Assembly (NCBI RefSeq): GCF_902833645.1
Contig: NZ_CADFGE010000003.1
Coordinates: 496,001 to 560,000 of the forward strand
Length of the DNA: 64,000 nt
DNA from: Paraburkholderia fungorum
GTDB lineage: Bacteria; Pseudomonadota; Gammaproteobacteria; Burkholderiales; Burkholderiaceae
Reading direction: 5' to 3'
The number at the start of each line of letters is the position of its first letter. Position 1 is the stretch's first letter. Positions 17,022 through 26,025 of this stretch are shown one piece after another. Position numbers and translations under genes: made by a program. A model generated the notes under the pieces. The model saw nothing but the letters and a program-made list of their open reading frames with translations, did not search any database and had not been told where the DNA came from.

Positions 17022-17363
17022 GATCTGGTCATCCGGTTAGGTGGTGAGACAGTGCCGAACAAGTGCGGCGCTGCAGTGACTCCAAGGTATCGCATGGGAA
17101 TTCGTCCAACTAGCCCTACATACGGTTGTCTGAAATGACCAATGGTTGGGTCGTTTCATATCCAGGTTTAGTCGCATCACAAAGCGCGCAGGCAGCGCTG
17201 CGCCGCGCCCGGACTTGACGAGCGCCGACGCTTGTCGGAACGAACGGGAGCTGCCGTGCTTCTTTAGCTCTCAGCGTTGAACGACCTATACCTGCGTATA
17301 GATTCGATAGCTGCCGGGTACGGCGACGCAGTACGCAAGCCGCGTAGCATCGCGCGCCGTGAG
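17022..17363. other. 342-base intergenic region with several candidate sites
   Basis: It holds the AraC promoter side and the end of the FixJ-type regulator gene. Visible: the recurring element at 17107-17169; inside it an inverted repeat TGAAATGACC (17131-17140) against GGTCGTTTCA (17149-17158), 9 of 10 pairing; and CTATACCTGCGTATAG (17286-17301) with arms CTATAC/GTATAG. No gene was seen. Confidence 0.5.
17107..17169 (-). promoter_or_regulatory. recurring upstream element, copy A
   Basis: Read in the direction of the AraC gene, this stretch contains AAACCTGGATATGA followed by a core AACCGTATGTAGGGCTAG (17110-17127 on the other strand). The whole 63 bases aligns without gaps to 52690-52752 upstream of an esterase gene, and the core recurs at 40002-40019. 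It probably contains an activator or promoter site; the binding protein is unknown. Confidence 0.5.
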
Positions 17364-18062
17364 TCAGACGCGCGAATTACGCGCCTGTGTCGTCATGCCT
17401 TGCGGCGGCTTGATGCCGAGCGCTTCTGCCTTCAGTACGAAGTCGGCAAGCGAGCGCGCGCCCATCTTGCGCATCGCCTGCCCGCGATGAATCTTGACGG
17501 TGATTTCGCTAAGGTTCATTTCACCCGCAATCTGCTTGTTCATCAGACCGGAAGCGACAAAGGCCATGACTTCGCGCTCGCGCGCCGTCAGCGAATCGTA
17601 GCAACGCCGCAGATCCGCCACGGAGCGGCAGGCCTCGCGGCGCTCCTCGTCACTCGCCAGGGCATTCGCAACGGCGTCCAGCATGTCCTGATCGCGAAAC
17701 GGTTTGGCCAGAAAATCCTTGGCGCCGGCTTTCATGGCCTTGACCGTCATGGCGATGTCGCCATGCGCGGTCATGAACACGATCGGTAAGCCTAACTGGC
17801 TCGCCGAGATCTGTTCCTGCACCGCGAGTCCGCTCTGGCCTTTAAGGCGGACATCGAGAATCAGACAGCTCGGCACGTCCGGCATGTCGAAGGCGAGGAA
17901 TTCCTGCGCAGACCCGAAGGTTTCCACATTCAGGCCGACCGAGCGCAGCAAATTGCGGACGGCGTCGCGCATCGATTCGTCATCGTCCACGACATACACC
18001 ATGGTGTTGCTCGCACTGTTATCCGTGTCCATGTCCATTTCGTTGTGCCCATTACTGCTCAT
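17364..18062 (-). CDS. FixJ-family response regulator
   Basis: DNA-binding response regulator of 232 residues, partner of the PAS histidine kinase upstream. Receiver: VVDDDES, phospho-acceptor Asp70 in LILDVRLKG, FMTAHGDI, Lys120 in FLAKPF. LuxR-type helix-turn-helix: LTAREREVMAFVASGLMNKQIAGEMNLSEITVKIHRGQAMRKM. The ATG at 18062 is inside the last codons of the kinase gene (11-base overlap), preceded by GGGAGG. The long in-frame extension upstream is a frame-shadow of the kinase and is not used. Confidence 0.92.
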   Translation of the reverse strand: MSSNGHNEMDMDTDNSASNTMVYVVDDDESMRDAVRNLLRSVGLNVETFGSAQEFLAFDMPDVPSCLILDVRLKGQSGLAVQEQISASQLGLPIVFMTAHGDIAMTVKAMKAGAKDFLAKPFRDQDMLDAVANALASDEERREACRSVADLRRCYDSLTAREREVMAFVASGLMNKQIAGEMNLSEITVKIHRGQAMRKMGARSLADFVLKAEALGIKPPQGMTTQARNSRV

Positions 18063-19875
18063 GACACCTCCCTTCATCAACGGGCAGGATGAACTGCAAT
18101 ACGGCGCCGCCCGCTTGCGGCGATTCGGCCCAGATGCGGCCGCCGTGCGCTTCGACGATCGAACGGCAGATCGACAATCCCATACCCATTCCCTCAGCTT
18201 TTGTCGTAAAGAAAGGATTGAACAGACTCCCGGCGCTTTCCTGGCTAATACCCGTACCAAAGTCCTGCACGATCACCTGGGCCTGCCCGTCGTCGAACGG
18301 GCGCGTCGTGACCGTGAGCTTGCGCGGTCCGGCGACCTCGGCCATGGCCTGCACGCTGTTCAAAATCAGGTTGATCATGACCTGCTGCAACTGCACGCGA
18401 TCGCAGCACGCCGTGAGCGACCGCCCCGCAAGATCGACGCGCAATTCGATACGATGGCGCTGGAGTTCGGCCCGCACAAGCTCGATCGATTCGCTGACGA
18501 TCGCATTCACATCCACGATCGACGGTAGCCGGTCGCGCCGTTTCGCCACTGCGCGGATGCGCTGGATCACCTCGTCGGCGCGCTTCGCGTCGCGAATCAT
18601 CTGCGCGACCGACTGCGCCGCTTCATTGAGTTCCGGTGTGGGACGGTTCAGCCAGCGCAACGCGGCGCCGCCACACGTCAGGATCGCGGCGATCGGCTGC
18701 GTGACTTCGTGCGCAATGGAGGCCGCCAGCTCGCCGAGCATGGTAATTCGCGTAACGTGGGCGAGTTCGTCGTTGGAACGCGCCAGCGCTTCCTGCGCGC
18801 GCTTGGTCTCGGTGACATCCATCAGTGCGCCGACATACTCGCGCTCGCCCGCCTGGGTCGTCGTGAGATGGGCGACGTAATGCACGTGCTTGACGCTGCC
18901 GTCGGGCATCGCGAGCCGGTGTTCGACATCGACCTGCGGCACGCCGGCCGCTGCCTGTTCAAACGCGCCACGCACACGCACGCGATCGTCGGGATGGGTG
19001 CGTGCGAGGATGGCCTCGACCGATGGCACGGTCTGCCGCGCGTAATCAAAAATGCGGTAAGCCTCGTCGGACCACCACATCTCGCCATCGGCAAACCGCA
19101 GCGCAATGCTGCCGGTGCGGCTCAGCCGCTGCGCGTGACGCAGGAAGGCCTCGCTGCGCTCGAGCGCCTGCTCCGCCCGCTTGCGCGCGGTGATGTCATT
19201 GTTGGTCGCGAGCACCGCCCGCGGGCTGCCGTTCGCGTCGCGCCACAAGGCCGCGCGGCTCGAAATCACCACGGCGCGCCCGTCGTGCCGCACGCGCAGC
19301 AACTCGCCATGCCAGCGGCCCGTGCGCAACAGTTCGTCGAGGATCTGCTCGTAAGGGGCGGGAAACGACGTCTGCGTCATCTTTTGCAGCGGCTGGCCGA
19401 GCGCCTGCTGAGCGGTCCAGCCGTACAGCACCTCGGCGCCGCGACTCCAGAAGGTGATGCGGTCGTTCATATCGTGCACGACGATCGCATCGTGCGTGAG
19501 GTTGAGCAGTTCGACCTGCTCCTGCAAAGTCGCTGTCGCGGTCAGGTTTCTCAATGCAAGGATCGAGGTGGTGACGACCGCCAGCAGACTCACCACGCAA
19601 CGCGCAACCGCGCCGCTGGAATAGGCGCCGTCGTGCGACAGCACAAAGCCAAGCAGCGTCAGCACAACGCAGCCCCACGCGGCGCCGAGCGTGGACGCAC
19701 GGCTGCCCGTCGAAGCGACCAGCAGCACGACGACGACGTAAAAGACGGCGACCGCGATATCGAGCGGGGTAAACGCGTCGATTGCGAACACGACGAACGC
19801 GACGGCGGCGGCCAGCATCGACACGACATTGGTATCGATGCGGACCGTGGGGAGCGCGCGCCGGTGCGTATTCAT
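18052..19875 (-). CDS. PAS-domain sensor histidine kinase
   Basis: Sensor kinase of about 607 residues. It has an N-terminal membrane module of about four helices (15-120), PAS 1 (LLNLTHDAIVVHDMNDRI), PAS 2 with PAC (LSRTGSIALRFADGEMWWSDEAYRIF, then EYVGALMDVTETKRA), and a FixL/DctB-like transmitter: GELAASIAHEVTQP with phospho-His near residue 390, NLILNSVQAM, DFGTGIS and GMGMGLSICRSIVEAHGG. The start MNTHRRALP at 19875 was chosen because the upstream extension is Arg/Pro-rich. It is coupled to the FixJ-type regulator. Confidence 0.9.
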   Translation of the reverse strand: MNTHRRALPTVRIDTNVVSMLAAAVAFVVFAIDAFTPLDIAVAVFYVVVVLLVASTGSRASTLGAAWGCVVLTLLGFVLSHDGAYSSGAVARCVVSLLAVVTTSILALRNLTATATLQEQVELLNLTHDAIVVHDMNDRITFWSRGAEVLYGWTAQQALGQPLQKMTQTSFPAPYEQILDELLRTGRWHGELLRVRHDGRAVVISSRAALWRDANGSPRAVLATNNDITARKRAEQALERSEAFLRHAQRLSRTGSIALRFADGEMWWSDEAYRIFDYARQTVPSVEAILARTHPDDRVRVRGAFEQAAAGVPQVDVEHRLAMPDGSVKHVHYVAHLTTTQAGEREYVGALMDVTETKRAQEALARSNDELAHVTRITMLGELAASIAHEVTQPIAAILTCGGAALRWLNRPTPELNEAAQSVAQMIRDAKRADEVIQRIRAVAKRRDRLPSIVDVNAIVSESIELVRAELQRHRIELRVDLAGRSLTACCDRVQLQQVMINLILNSVQAMAEVAGPRKLTVTTRPFDDGQAQVIVQDFGTGISQESAGSLFNPFFTTKAEGMGMGLSICRSIVEAHGGRIWAESPQAGGAVLQFILPVDEGRCHEQ

Positions 19876-20283
19876 GGCAGCCGGATCAACGCGCCGTCGC
19901 ACGGCAACTGAACGAAGCGGAAGGGTTAAGCGTGGACATGGCTTTCGAAGCGGGCATGCGTTGGCGGATACCGGCAGCCTGTCCGTCAGGATGACAGCCA
20001 GCAGGGCTGTCAAGGCACATGACACTCAGACCTACCGGCGAGCGATAGCTTTCAATCTGGATGTGATCATGCGCGAGCCCGCTTCAACGGCGGTACTTAT
20101 TTTTCCTTAAACCTTCCAAAATGCTTCTCGGGCGCGACCCCATTTTCAGGCTGGGAGGCCCGTCTGACGGGAGTCTCAGGCGATGCGCCGAGTCTGCTGC
20201 GCTGCCGCAATCCATCCCGCATGGCGGGAGCCGGGGAGCGTCAAGCCTGCGTGGCGCGCGTCCGCGCCGCGCAGGCGCGTGCC
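19876..20283. other. 408-base gap between minus-strand genes
   Basis: The region between the PAS kinase start and the PRC-barrel gene end. A GC-rich hairpin (20246-20275) lies just after the PRC gene, and a T-rich stretch (TTATTTTTCC) is near 20096-20106. No gene was supported. Confidence 0.45.
20246..20275 (-). terminator. GC-rich hairpin after the PRC-barrel gene
   Basis: CCTGCGTGGCGCG (20246-20258) pairs with CGCGCCGCGCAGG (20263-20275), 12 of 13 bases, with a 4-base loop, nine bases past the stop codon of the minus-strand gene. It lacks a good T-run on that strand, so termination is likely but unproven. Confidence 0.45.
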
Positions 20284-20721
20284 TCAGTGATGACCGAAGT
20301 CCTTACGGGCGATCGGCACCGTGCGAACCTTCGAGTACTGGAAGGCGGGAATGGCCTTGACCGCGTCGCGTGTGGCGCCGGCCCAGATCAGCTTGCCGTC
20401 CACATAGTCCAGTTGCGACAGCGGAATCGCTACGTCGTGCTGCGACACGCCGAGAAACTGGTGCGCCGCGACGATCCCGAACGACACCGCGTTGTCCGGG
20501 GCAATGATGATGTCGTGCAGCACGCCGACCTTCTCGCCGCTGTCGTTATAGATGCTTTTGCCCAACAGGCTTTTCTTGACGCTCCAGCCTTCAACGATCA
20601 GTTGCGTTTGCTCCACGCTCACGCCGATAGGCTGTTCGCCTGCCACCTGAGCGGTGGCCTGTTGGCACACTGCGCCGAACGCCGACGCCGCCAGAAATAC
20701 GAGTGCCCATTTTGCCTTCAT
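20284..20721 (-). CDS. exported PRC-barrel domain protein
   Basis: Protein of 145 residues with a signal peptide (MKAKWALVFLAASAFGAVCQQATA) and a PRC-barrel-like core: KSLLGKSIYNDSGEKVGVLHDIIIAPDNAVSFGIVAAHQFLGVSQHDVAIPLSQLDYVDGKLI. PRC barrels are protein- or RNA-contact modules; an exported version is probably a periplasmic assembly or stress protein. GGAGAA precedes the ATG at 20721. It lies 187 bases downstream of the efflux adaptor gene and may have its own promoter. Confidence 0.8.
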   Translation of the reverse strand: MKAKWALVFLAASAFGAVCQQATAQVAGEQPIGVSVEQTQLIVEGWSVKKSLLGKSIYNDSGEKVGVLHDIIIAPDNAVSFGIVAAHQFLGVSQHDVAIPLSQLDYVDGKLIWAGATRDAVKAIPAFQYSKVRTVPIARKDFGHH

Positions 20722-20908
20722 GATGATTTCTCCACGAGATGCACTAATTAAAAAAGATGAATCGCGACACGGTGACGGCATCTGCGATGCCGCTTACCCG
20801 GCTCGCGCCAGGCATCACTATTAACCTGTTGCGCCCGCGCCGTTTTCGAATTCGCACGGTGGCAAAGCGCCACGCGCGCAACCTGAGGCGCCACGTTCCG
20901 CCGTGAGA

Positions 20909-21868
20909 TCAATCGCCGCGCCGCGGGCGCAGCGTAACTGTGCAGGTCATGCCCATCGCAAGCTTGACCCCGGCGGGGATCTGGTCGAGGTGAATCCGCA
21001 CGGGCACACGCTGGGCGAGCCGCACCCATGTGAAGATCGGATTGACGTCCGCCAGCAGGTCGCCGTTGCTGGTCGGGTTGTCGCGATCGGCAATCCCGCT
21101 CGCCAGACTATCGACGTGCCCCTGAATGTCCTTGCCGCCTGACAGCAGCCGCACCACCGCCTGATCGCCGACATGCACGTGCGGCAACTTGGTCTCTTCG
21201 AAATAGCCGTAGACCCAGAACGAGTGCGAGTCGATCAGCGCCATGCGCGCGACGCCAGCGGTCGCGAAATCGCCGGGATAGAGGTTCAGATTGGTGATAT
21301 AGCCGTCCGACGGCGCGCGCACTTCGCTGCGCGTCAGATTGAGCAGCGCCGTCTGCTGCGCCACCACGGCCGCCTTGTACATGGCCTCTGCCGCGCTATA
21401 CGCGGCGACATCAGCGGCATAGGCGGCGCCGGACTGTCTCGCGAGCGAGGCCGAATCTTGCCGGCTTTCGTCCGAGATCACGTCCCCGGCCAGGTTGGCC
21501 CGGCGCGCCGCCTGCGCGCGCTTCATCGCGAAGCCGGACTCGCTACCCGCCATCTGCGCCTTGGCCTGCGCCATCTGCGCCTGAGCCCGCAGGACATCGG
21601 AGTCGGCCTGCGCGACCGCGTAGTGGAAGCGGGCGGGGTCGAGCACGAACAGAATGTCGCCTTTTCGCACCAGCTGGTTGTCCTTCACGCGCACTTCGCT
21701 GACCAGCCCCGAGACGTCGGTGGCGACCTGCACGACCTGCGCGCGCACGCGGCCGTCGCGGGTCCAGGGGGAGAACATATAGTCGACCCACAGCATGCGA
21801 ACCAGCACGATCGCCACCACGAGTAGCGTGAGCGTGAACCCTGCGCGCAGGAAGGATTGCTTTTTCAT
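20909..21868 (-). CDS. HlyD/AaeA-type efflux adaptor (membrane fusion protein)
   Basis: Periplasmic adaptor of 319 residues linking the FUSC inner-membrane component to the outer-membrane channel. It has one N-terminal membrane helix (SFLRAGFTLTLLVVAIVLVRML), the YMFSPWTRDGRVRAQVV signature, a lipoyl-like half-motif (GLVSEVRVKDNQLVRKGDILFVLDP), a helical hairpin (about 85-175), the second half (SEVRAPSDGYITNL) and the beta-barrel region WVYGYFEETKL. The start at 21868 is preferred over an ATG-rich extension upstream. It is the last gene of the pump operon. Confidence 0.9.
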   Translation of the reverse strand: MKKQSFLRAGFTLTLLVVAIVLVRMLWVDYMFSPWTRDGRVRAQVVQVATDVSGLVSEVRVKDNQLVRKGDILFVLDPARFHYAVAQADSDVLRAQAQMAQAKAQMAGSESGFAMKRAQAARRANLAGDVISDESRQDSASLARQSGAAYAADVAAYSAAEAMYKAAVVAQQTALLNLTRSEVRAPSDGYITNLNLYPGDFATAGVARMALIDSHSFWVYGYFEETKLPHVHVGDQAVVRLLSGGKDIQGHVDSLASGIADRDNPTSNGDLLADVNPIFTWVRLAQRVPVRIHLDQIPAGVKLAMGMTCTVTLRPRRGD

Positions 21869-21924
21869 CGTAAAGGTCCGGCGTGAGCAGTCAATGGATT
21901 CATGGGAGGCGTGCCGATCCGGAT

Positions 21925-22125
21925 TCATTGCCACAGCAGCAACGAAGCACCGCTGAACAGGGTGGCGAACAGCGCAATCCGGACCAGGGCCGGATGCCAG
22001 GTGTAGCGATAGAAACCGAGCCTCGCCAGCACCAGATCGAGGACGACGAACACCAGCACGCAGCCGGCGAGAATCGGCAACAGCCCTGGCACGAGCAGCG
22101 ACAGCAGATCAATTTCGCCCGGCAT
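21925..22125 (-). CDS. DUF1656 (AaeX-like) small membrane protein
   Basis: Protein of 66 residues with two membrane helices (LLSLLVPGLLPILAGCVLVFVVLDLVLARLG and the RIALFATLFSGASLLLW end) and the family motif YRYTWHPALVRIALF. It is always found with AaeA/FUSC pumps; its exact role is unknown. It overlaps the end of the outer-membrane gene by 17 bases and sits 56 bases before the adaptor gene, as in aaeXAB operons. Confidence 0.9.
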   Translation of the reverse strand: MPGEIDLLSLLVPGLLPILAGCVLVFVVLDLVLARLGFYRYTWHPALVRIALFATLFSGASLLLWQ

Positions 22126-23608
22126 CGCCCGCTCCTTGCGACACCCGCTCGCCCGGCGCCGCCGCGAAGCCGCCGCCCAACTCCTTCATCAGCAACGCCC
22201 AGGCATCGAGTCGTTTGGCCTCGATTGCCGCGAGGCTTTCCTCCTGCTGCAACTGTTCGTTCTGTGCCGCCAGCACGTTGAGGAATTCAGTGATGCCGCT
22301 GCGATAACCCGAGTCGGCGAGCCGGAACGATTTGCGCGCCGAATCGAGCGTGTTTTCAACCGATGCCTGCTGTTGCTCGAGCGAGCGCAACGATACGACC
22401 TGCACAGCAACGGCCTGCATCGCATTCACCACACTCTGGTTGTACTGATCCACCGCCGCGTCGCGGGAGGCCACCGCCACGCCGTAATTGCCGCGCCGCC
22501 GTCCACCGTCGAAGATCGGCAGCGAGATCGCCGCGCCCACGCCGTGGCCCATGCCGTCGCTATTCACGAAGTTGAAGAAGCCCCCGAAAGTCGCGGCCGA
22601 TCCCAGCGACGCGGTCGCCAGCAAATTGATGTCCGGGTAGAAATCGGCGTGCGCCGCGTCGATGCCTTTGTCGGCAGCGAGCACGCGCCAGCGGGCCGCC
22701 ACCACATCCGCGCGATGCCCGATCAGCTCGGCCGGCAGCGACGCCGGCAGCACCACCGGCACGCTCAGCGCAAGGCTGGGCCGGCGCAGCGAATCGCCAT
22801 AACCCGGCCCTTTGCCGGCGAGACCGGCGATGCTGATGCGTCCGAGCGCAAGCTGCTGCTGCGCCGCTTCTACTCGCGTCGTGCTCATGGCTAACTGGGT
22901 TCGCGCCTGGCTGACCTCGAGATTGCTGCCCACGCCCGCGCGCCAGCGGCGCGTCGCGATGTCGACGGTGCGCTGCTGTTCGCTCTGCACCGCGCGGTAG
23001 ACGTCGAGCAATGCATATTGGAGCGACAACTGGACGTAGCTGCGCACCACGGCGGTCTGCAGCTCGACTTGCGCGAAGCGCGCGTCGGCGGCCGCCGCCT
23101 GCACATTGTCCAGCGCGCCCTTGCGAAGCGCGCGCGACTTGCCCCATAGATCGAGGTCATAGGACAGATCCGCCTCGACGCTGTTGCTCCATACGGTCGT
23201 GCCGCCCGGCGGCGCCGGAGTCGTGTAGCGCGCGTAGCGCCTGCGCTCGAAACTGCCGCCCGCATTCAGTTGAGGCAATTCGGCGGCGCCGGCGATCTGC
23301 GCCTGAAAGCGCGCTGCGTCCAGCCGCTCCTGCACGACGCGCAGACCCGGGTTGCCGTCGGTGGCGTCCTGCACCAGCGTGTCGAGTTGCGGATCGTTCC
23401 ATTGATGCCACCAGTCGTCGGCCGGCCACTTCGCGTCGGCTTGGGTGACGCGCAACGCCGCGCCCGGGTCGAGTGTCGTGGGATCGATCATCGACGCTTG
23501 CGTGTGAATCCCGCCACTGTCGATACAAGCGGAGAGCAGCAGCGCACAGGCTAGCGCGGCTGCAACCGGGCGGCGCACCGCGAACGTGGGCAGTTCATGC
23601 GGTTTCAT
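22109..23608 (-). CDS. NodT-type outer-membrane efflux lipoprotein
   Basis: TolC-like outer-membrane channel of 499 residues. The N-terminus has a lipoprotein signal (AAALACALLLSAC, lipobox LSAC). Typical features follow: WWHQWNDPQLDTLVQDA, SYDLDLWGKSRA, SQARTQLAMSTTRVE, ELIGHRADVVAARWRVLAADKGIDAAHADFYPDINLLATASLG and ISLPIFDGGRRRGNY. The ATG at 23608 overlaps the FUSC stop (ATGA), so translation is coupled. It gives the four-gene pump its exit channel. Confidence 0.92.
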   Translation of the reverse strand: MKPHELPTFAVRRPVAAALACALLLSACIDSGGIHTQASMIDPTTLDPGAALRVTQADAKWPADDWWHQWNDPQLDTLVQDATDGNPGLRVVQERLDAARFQAQIAGAAELPQLNAGGSFERRRYARYTTPAPPGGTTVWSNSVEADLSYDLDLWGKSRALRKGALDNVQAAAADARFAQVELQTAVVRSYVQLSLQYALLDVYRAVQSEQQRTVDIATRRWRAGVGSNLEVSQARTQLAMSTTRVEAAQQQLALGRISIAGLAGKGPGYGDSLRRPSLALSVPVVLPASLPAELIGHRADVVAARWRVLAADKGIDAAHADFYPDINLLATASLGSAATFGGFFNFVNSDGMGHGVGAAISLPIFDGGRRRGNYGVAVASRDAAVDQYNQSVVNAMQAVAVQVVSLRSLEQQQASVENTLDSARKSFRLADSGYRSGITEFLNVLAAQNEQLQQEESLAAIEAKRLDAWALLMKELGGGFAAAPGERVSQGAGDAGRN

Positions 23609-25782
23609 GCCCGAGTCTCCGCGCTTTGCCAGAGGGACAAGGTGTCGTCGCGCAGCGTCAATTCGGTGAAATGCAGCAGGGCCCGCATCCGGCAGCGCGT
23701 GAGCATGGTCGCATCGACCGTGATAGTGTGCGCGAGTGGCAATGTGTCCAGCGCCCGCCGCGTCGCGGCCAGCGCGCCTTCGGCGGCCTGTGGCGTCGCG
23801 GCGGCGAACACATCGGCAAGCGCCGCCAGCCACGTGCGCTGCACGTCCGGCCAGTTCGCCGGCAAGATATCGCCGAGCCGCTCGGTGTCGAGCCGCATCT
23901 GGATCATCGCGCGGCCAATCTCCAGCGCCGCGAACGCCCAGCCGATCAGATAGTTGCGATTCACGCGCGCATCGGCGGGCGCGGACGCAATCTGGATGAT
24001 GAAATCACGCAAGCTCAACTCGACTGTAAAGAGCAGATCGTCGAGGTTGTCGTCGTACGCGCTGTCCGCCACCAACGCACGAATCTGCTTCAGGTATTGC
24101 GCGGAAATCCAGTCGCCCGCGCGTGGCGCAATGACTGAAAACGCGACCGCGGCCGCCGCAATGCCGAACAGCAACGCAAAACCGGTATCGAGGTACGCGC
24201 CAGGGTTATAGACGGTCGGATTCGACATGCCGACGATAAAACAGAAATAGATGCTGAACCCGAGCCCGAGAATCGCGGTCTTCGCAAACGTGTTCACGTA
24301 GCTGCCCACCATCACGAAGATGGCAATCGACGCGGCCAGCAGCACGAATCCGTCGAGCTTCGGCAGCACGAAAAAGTTGAACGCAAAACCGGCGAGCCAA
24401 CCGGCGAGGCAACCGCAGAAAATCTGCCAGCTCGCGACGGCCGGATTCGGTACGAGCGCAAACAGCGCACTCGTGATCGCCACTGCGACGATCGCGCTCG
24501 ATCCGCCGACCCAGCCCGATGCAAGCCACGCCGCGCCGACCAGCAACACGGCCACGGCGGCACGCGCGCCGGCAATGGTCGCGGCCGTGCGATTGGCCGT
24601 CGCCCGGGTTCTGCCAATGTGGGTAATCGCCTGAATCACCGACTGCGACCACGGCAGCCGATCCATCGTGCGTGCTTCAATGTAGCTTCTGCACAGCATG
24701 CGCAGATCGGCGATTGAAAAGAACAACGCGGAGCCGGTGGTCGCAACGAACTGGCGCTGATGCGGCCCCAGGTCCGACAGTGATTGCAGCAGCCGGCTCA
24801 GATGCGCGGGCAAGGCCTGCTCGAAAGCGTCGAGGCGGCTCGACACGATCTCGATCTGTTCGAGCGTGACCATTTCCAGCGGCGCCTCGTTCGGCACGAT
24901 CGCAAGCAGGCCGCCGATCAGTTCATCGACCGCCGCGAGCGCCCGCGGATCGGCTTCCGCCGCCACCCGCGCCTTCAACTGATGCAGCGCGTGAATCCAT
25001 GCGAGCGTGTCGAGAAAACTGCGGTCGAGCTCGAGAAAGACATGGTTGTGCAGGCGAATCGACGGGTCTTCGAACACCGCCCCGCTGCGCAGACTTTCCA
25101 CCCCTGCGCGCTCGCGGATCAGGTCGAGAAACGTGTCGAAGCCGCCGACGGCGGTCGCACGGTCGAGCATTGCGTGAACCGCGTTCAACAGGTTCGTGAA
25201 GTTGCGCCGGCTCGACGCGTACAGCGCCGGCGTGACCCGCTGCGGAAAAATCACCGCGCTGACCACGCTCGCGCAGACCACACCGATCACCACTTCGCTC
25301 ACGGTGAACACAACGTTGTCGAATACACCGTAGGGATTGGACCAGACCGGCATCGCCGTGATGGCGGTGCCGTACCCGGCCAGCACGAATCCATACGACT
25401 GAAAGTTGCGGTAGTACGACGCCCCGAATACGCACGCGCCGATCCATGCCGCTAACGCGATAAAGAACGGCAAGGGCTGTTGCGGAAAGAACGCAATGAG
25501 CAAAAGGCCCGCAAAGCTGCCGCACACCATGCCGAGGCCGCGATAGAACCCGCGCGCGATCACCATGCCGCTTTGCTGATGCATCATCACGATGACGCAC
25601 GACACCATCGCTGTGGCGGGCGTGCGAAGCTCGAGGCGCATGCACAGTCCCATCGCCAGCGTCATCGCCATGGCGACCTTGGCGATATGCAGGAACCGCG
25701 GGCCGTCGTCTTTCCAGTAGGCCTTCAGCTCGTCCCGCCATCGTGGCAGGACCGTGCTGCCGGCATCCGCTTGCAAGGTCAT
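23605..25782 (-). CDS. FUSC-family aromatic acid/fusaric acid efflux permease
   Basis: Inner-membrane transporter of 725 residues of the FUSC/AaeB type. There are two blocks of about five to six membrane helices (about 35-170 and 390-540), each followed by a soluble region. ATAMVSCVIVMMHQQSGMVIARGFYRGLGMVCG is the first FUSC motif. Substrates of related pumps are aromatic carboxylic acids or fusaric acid. The start MTLQADAG at 25782 was chosen; an ATG 33 bases earlier is also open. It heads the FUSC, outer-membrane, DUF1656, adaptor operon. Confidence 0.9.
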   Translation of the reverse strand: MTLQADAGSTVLPRWRDELKAYWKDDGPRFLHIAKVAMAMTLAMGLCMRLELRTPATAMVSCVIVMMHQQSGMVIARGFYRGLGMVCGSFAGLLLIAFFPQQPLPFFIALAAWIGACVFGASYYRNFQSYGFVLAGYGTAITAMPVWSNPYGVFDNVVFTVSEVVIGVVCASVVSAVIFPQRVTPALYASSRRNFTNLLNAVHAMLDRATAVGGFDTFLDLIRERAGVESLRSGAVFEDPSIRLHNHVFLELDRSFLDTLAWIHALHQLKARVAAEADPRALAAVDELIGGLLAIVPNEAPLEMVTLEQIEIVSSRLDAFEQALPAHLSRLLQSLSDLGPHQRQFVATTGSALFFSIADLRMLCRSYIEARTMDRLPWSQSVIQAITHIGRTRATANRTAATIAGARAAVAVLLVGAAWLASGWVGGSSAIVAVAITSALFALVPNPAVASWQIFCGCLAGWLAGFAFNFFVLPKLDGFVLLAASIAIFVMVGSYVNTFAKTAILGLGFSIYFCFIVGMSNPTVYNPGAYLDTGFALLFGIAAAAVAFSVIAPRAGDWISAQYLKQIRALVADSAYDDNLDDLLFTVELSLRDFIIQIASAPADARVNRNYLIGWAFAALEIGRAMIQMRLDTERLGDILPANWPDVQRTWLAALADVFAAATPQAAEGALAATRRALDTLPLAHTITVDATMLTRCRMRALLHFTELTLRDDTLSLWQSAETRA

Positions 25783-25894
25783 AGGGCACTCGTCAATCGC
25801 TGATGGTCCATGCAATGCCGGTCATGCAGGGCGTGGAGCCTTGCGAACGCCGCTGTGCATACGGTGTGTAGTGTGTGGCACACGGGATGGGCGG

Positions 25895-25922
25895 TTTTGC
25901 GCAATCGCACGCTTTTTGCGCA
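25895..25922. promoter_or_regulatory. direct repeat TTTTGCGCA x2 upstream of the efflux operon
   Basis: TTTTGCGCA occurs at 25895-25903 and 25914-25922, start-to-start 19 bases, each followed by two A/T bases and CGC. It is 110-140 bases upstream of the FUSC start, a plausible regulator site for the pump. Confidence 0.3.
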
Positions 25923-25978
25923 TACGCTGGACGGTGTGCATGCAATACGTGAGATGGCCCGCGATGGCTGCTTGAGGC

Positions 25979-26000
25979 GGCGCCCGGGATCCCGGGCGCC
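25979..26000 (-). terminator. perfect 22-base palindrome after poxB
   Basis: GGCGCCCGG (25979-25987) and CCGGGCGCC (25992-26000) around GATC form a perfect 9-base GC stem, about 25 bases past the poxB stop. It lacks a T-run, but its place between poxB and the next operon suggests a terminator or mRNA 3' end stabiliser. Confidence 0.45.
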
Positions 26001-26025
26001 GTGCCGCGAACTCGCGCGCGTGCGA

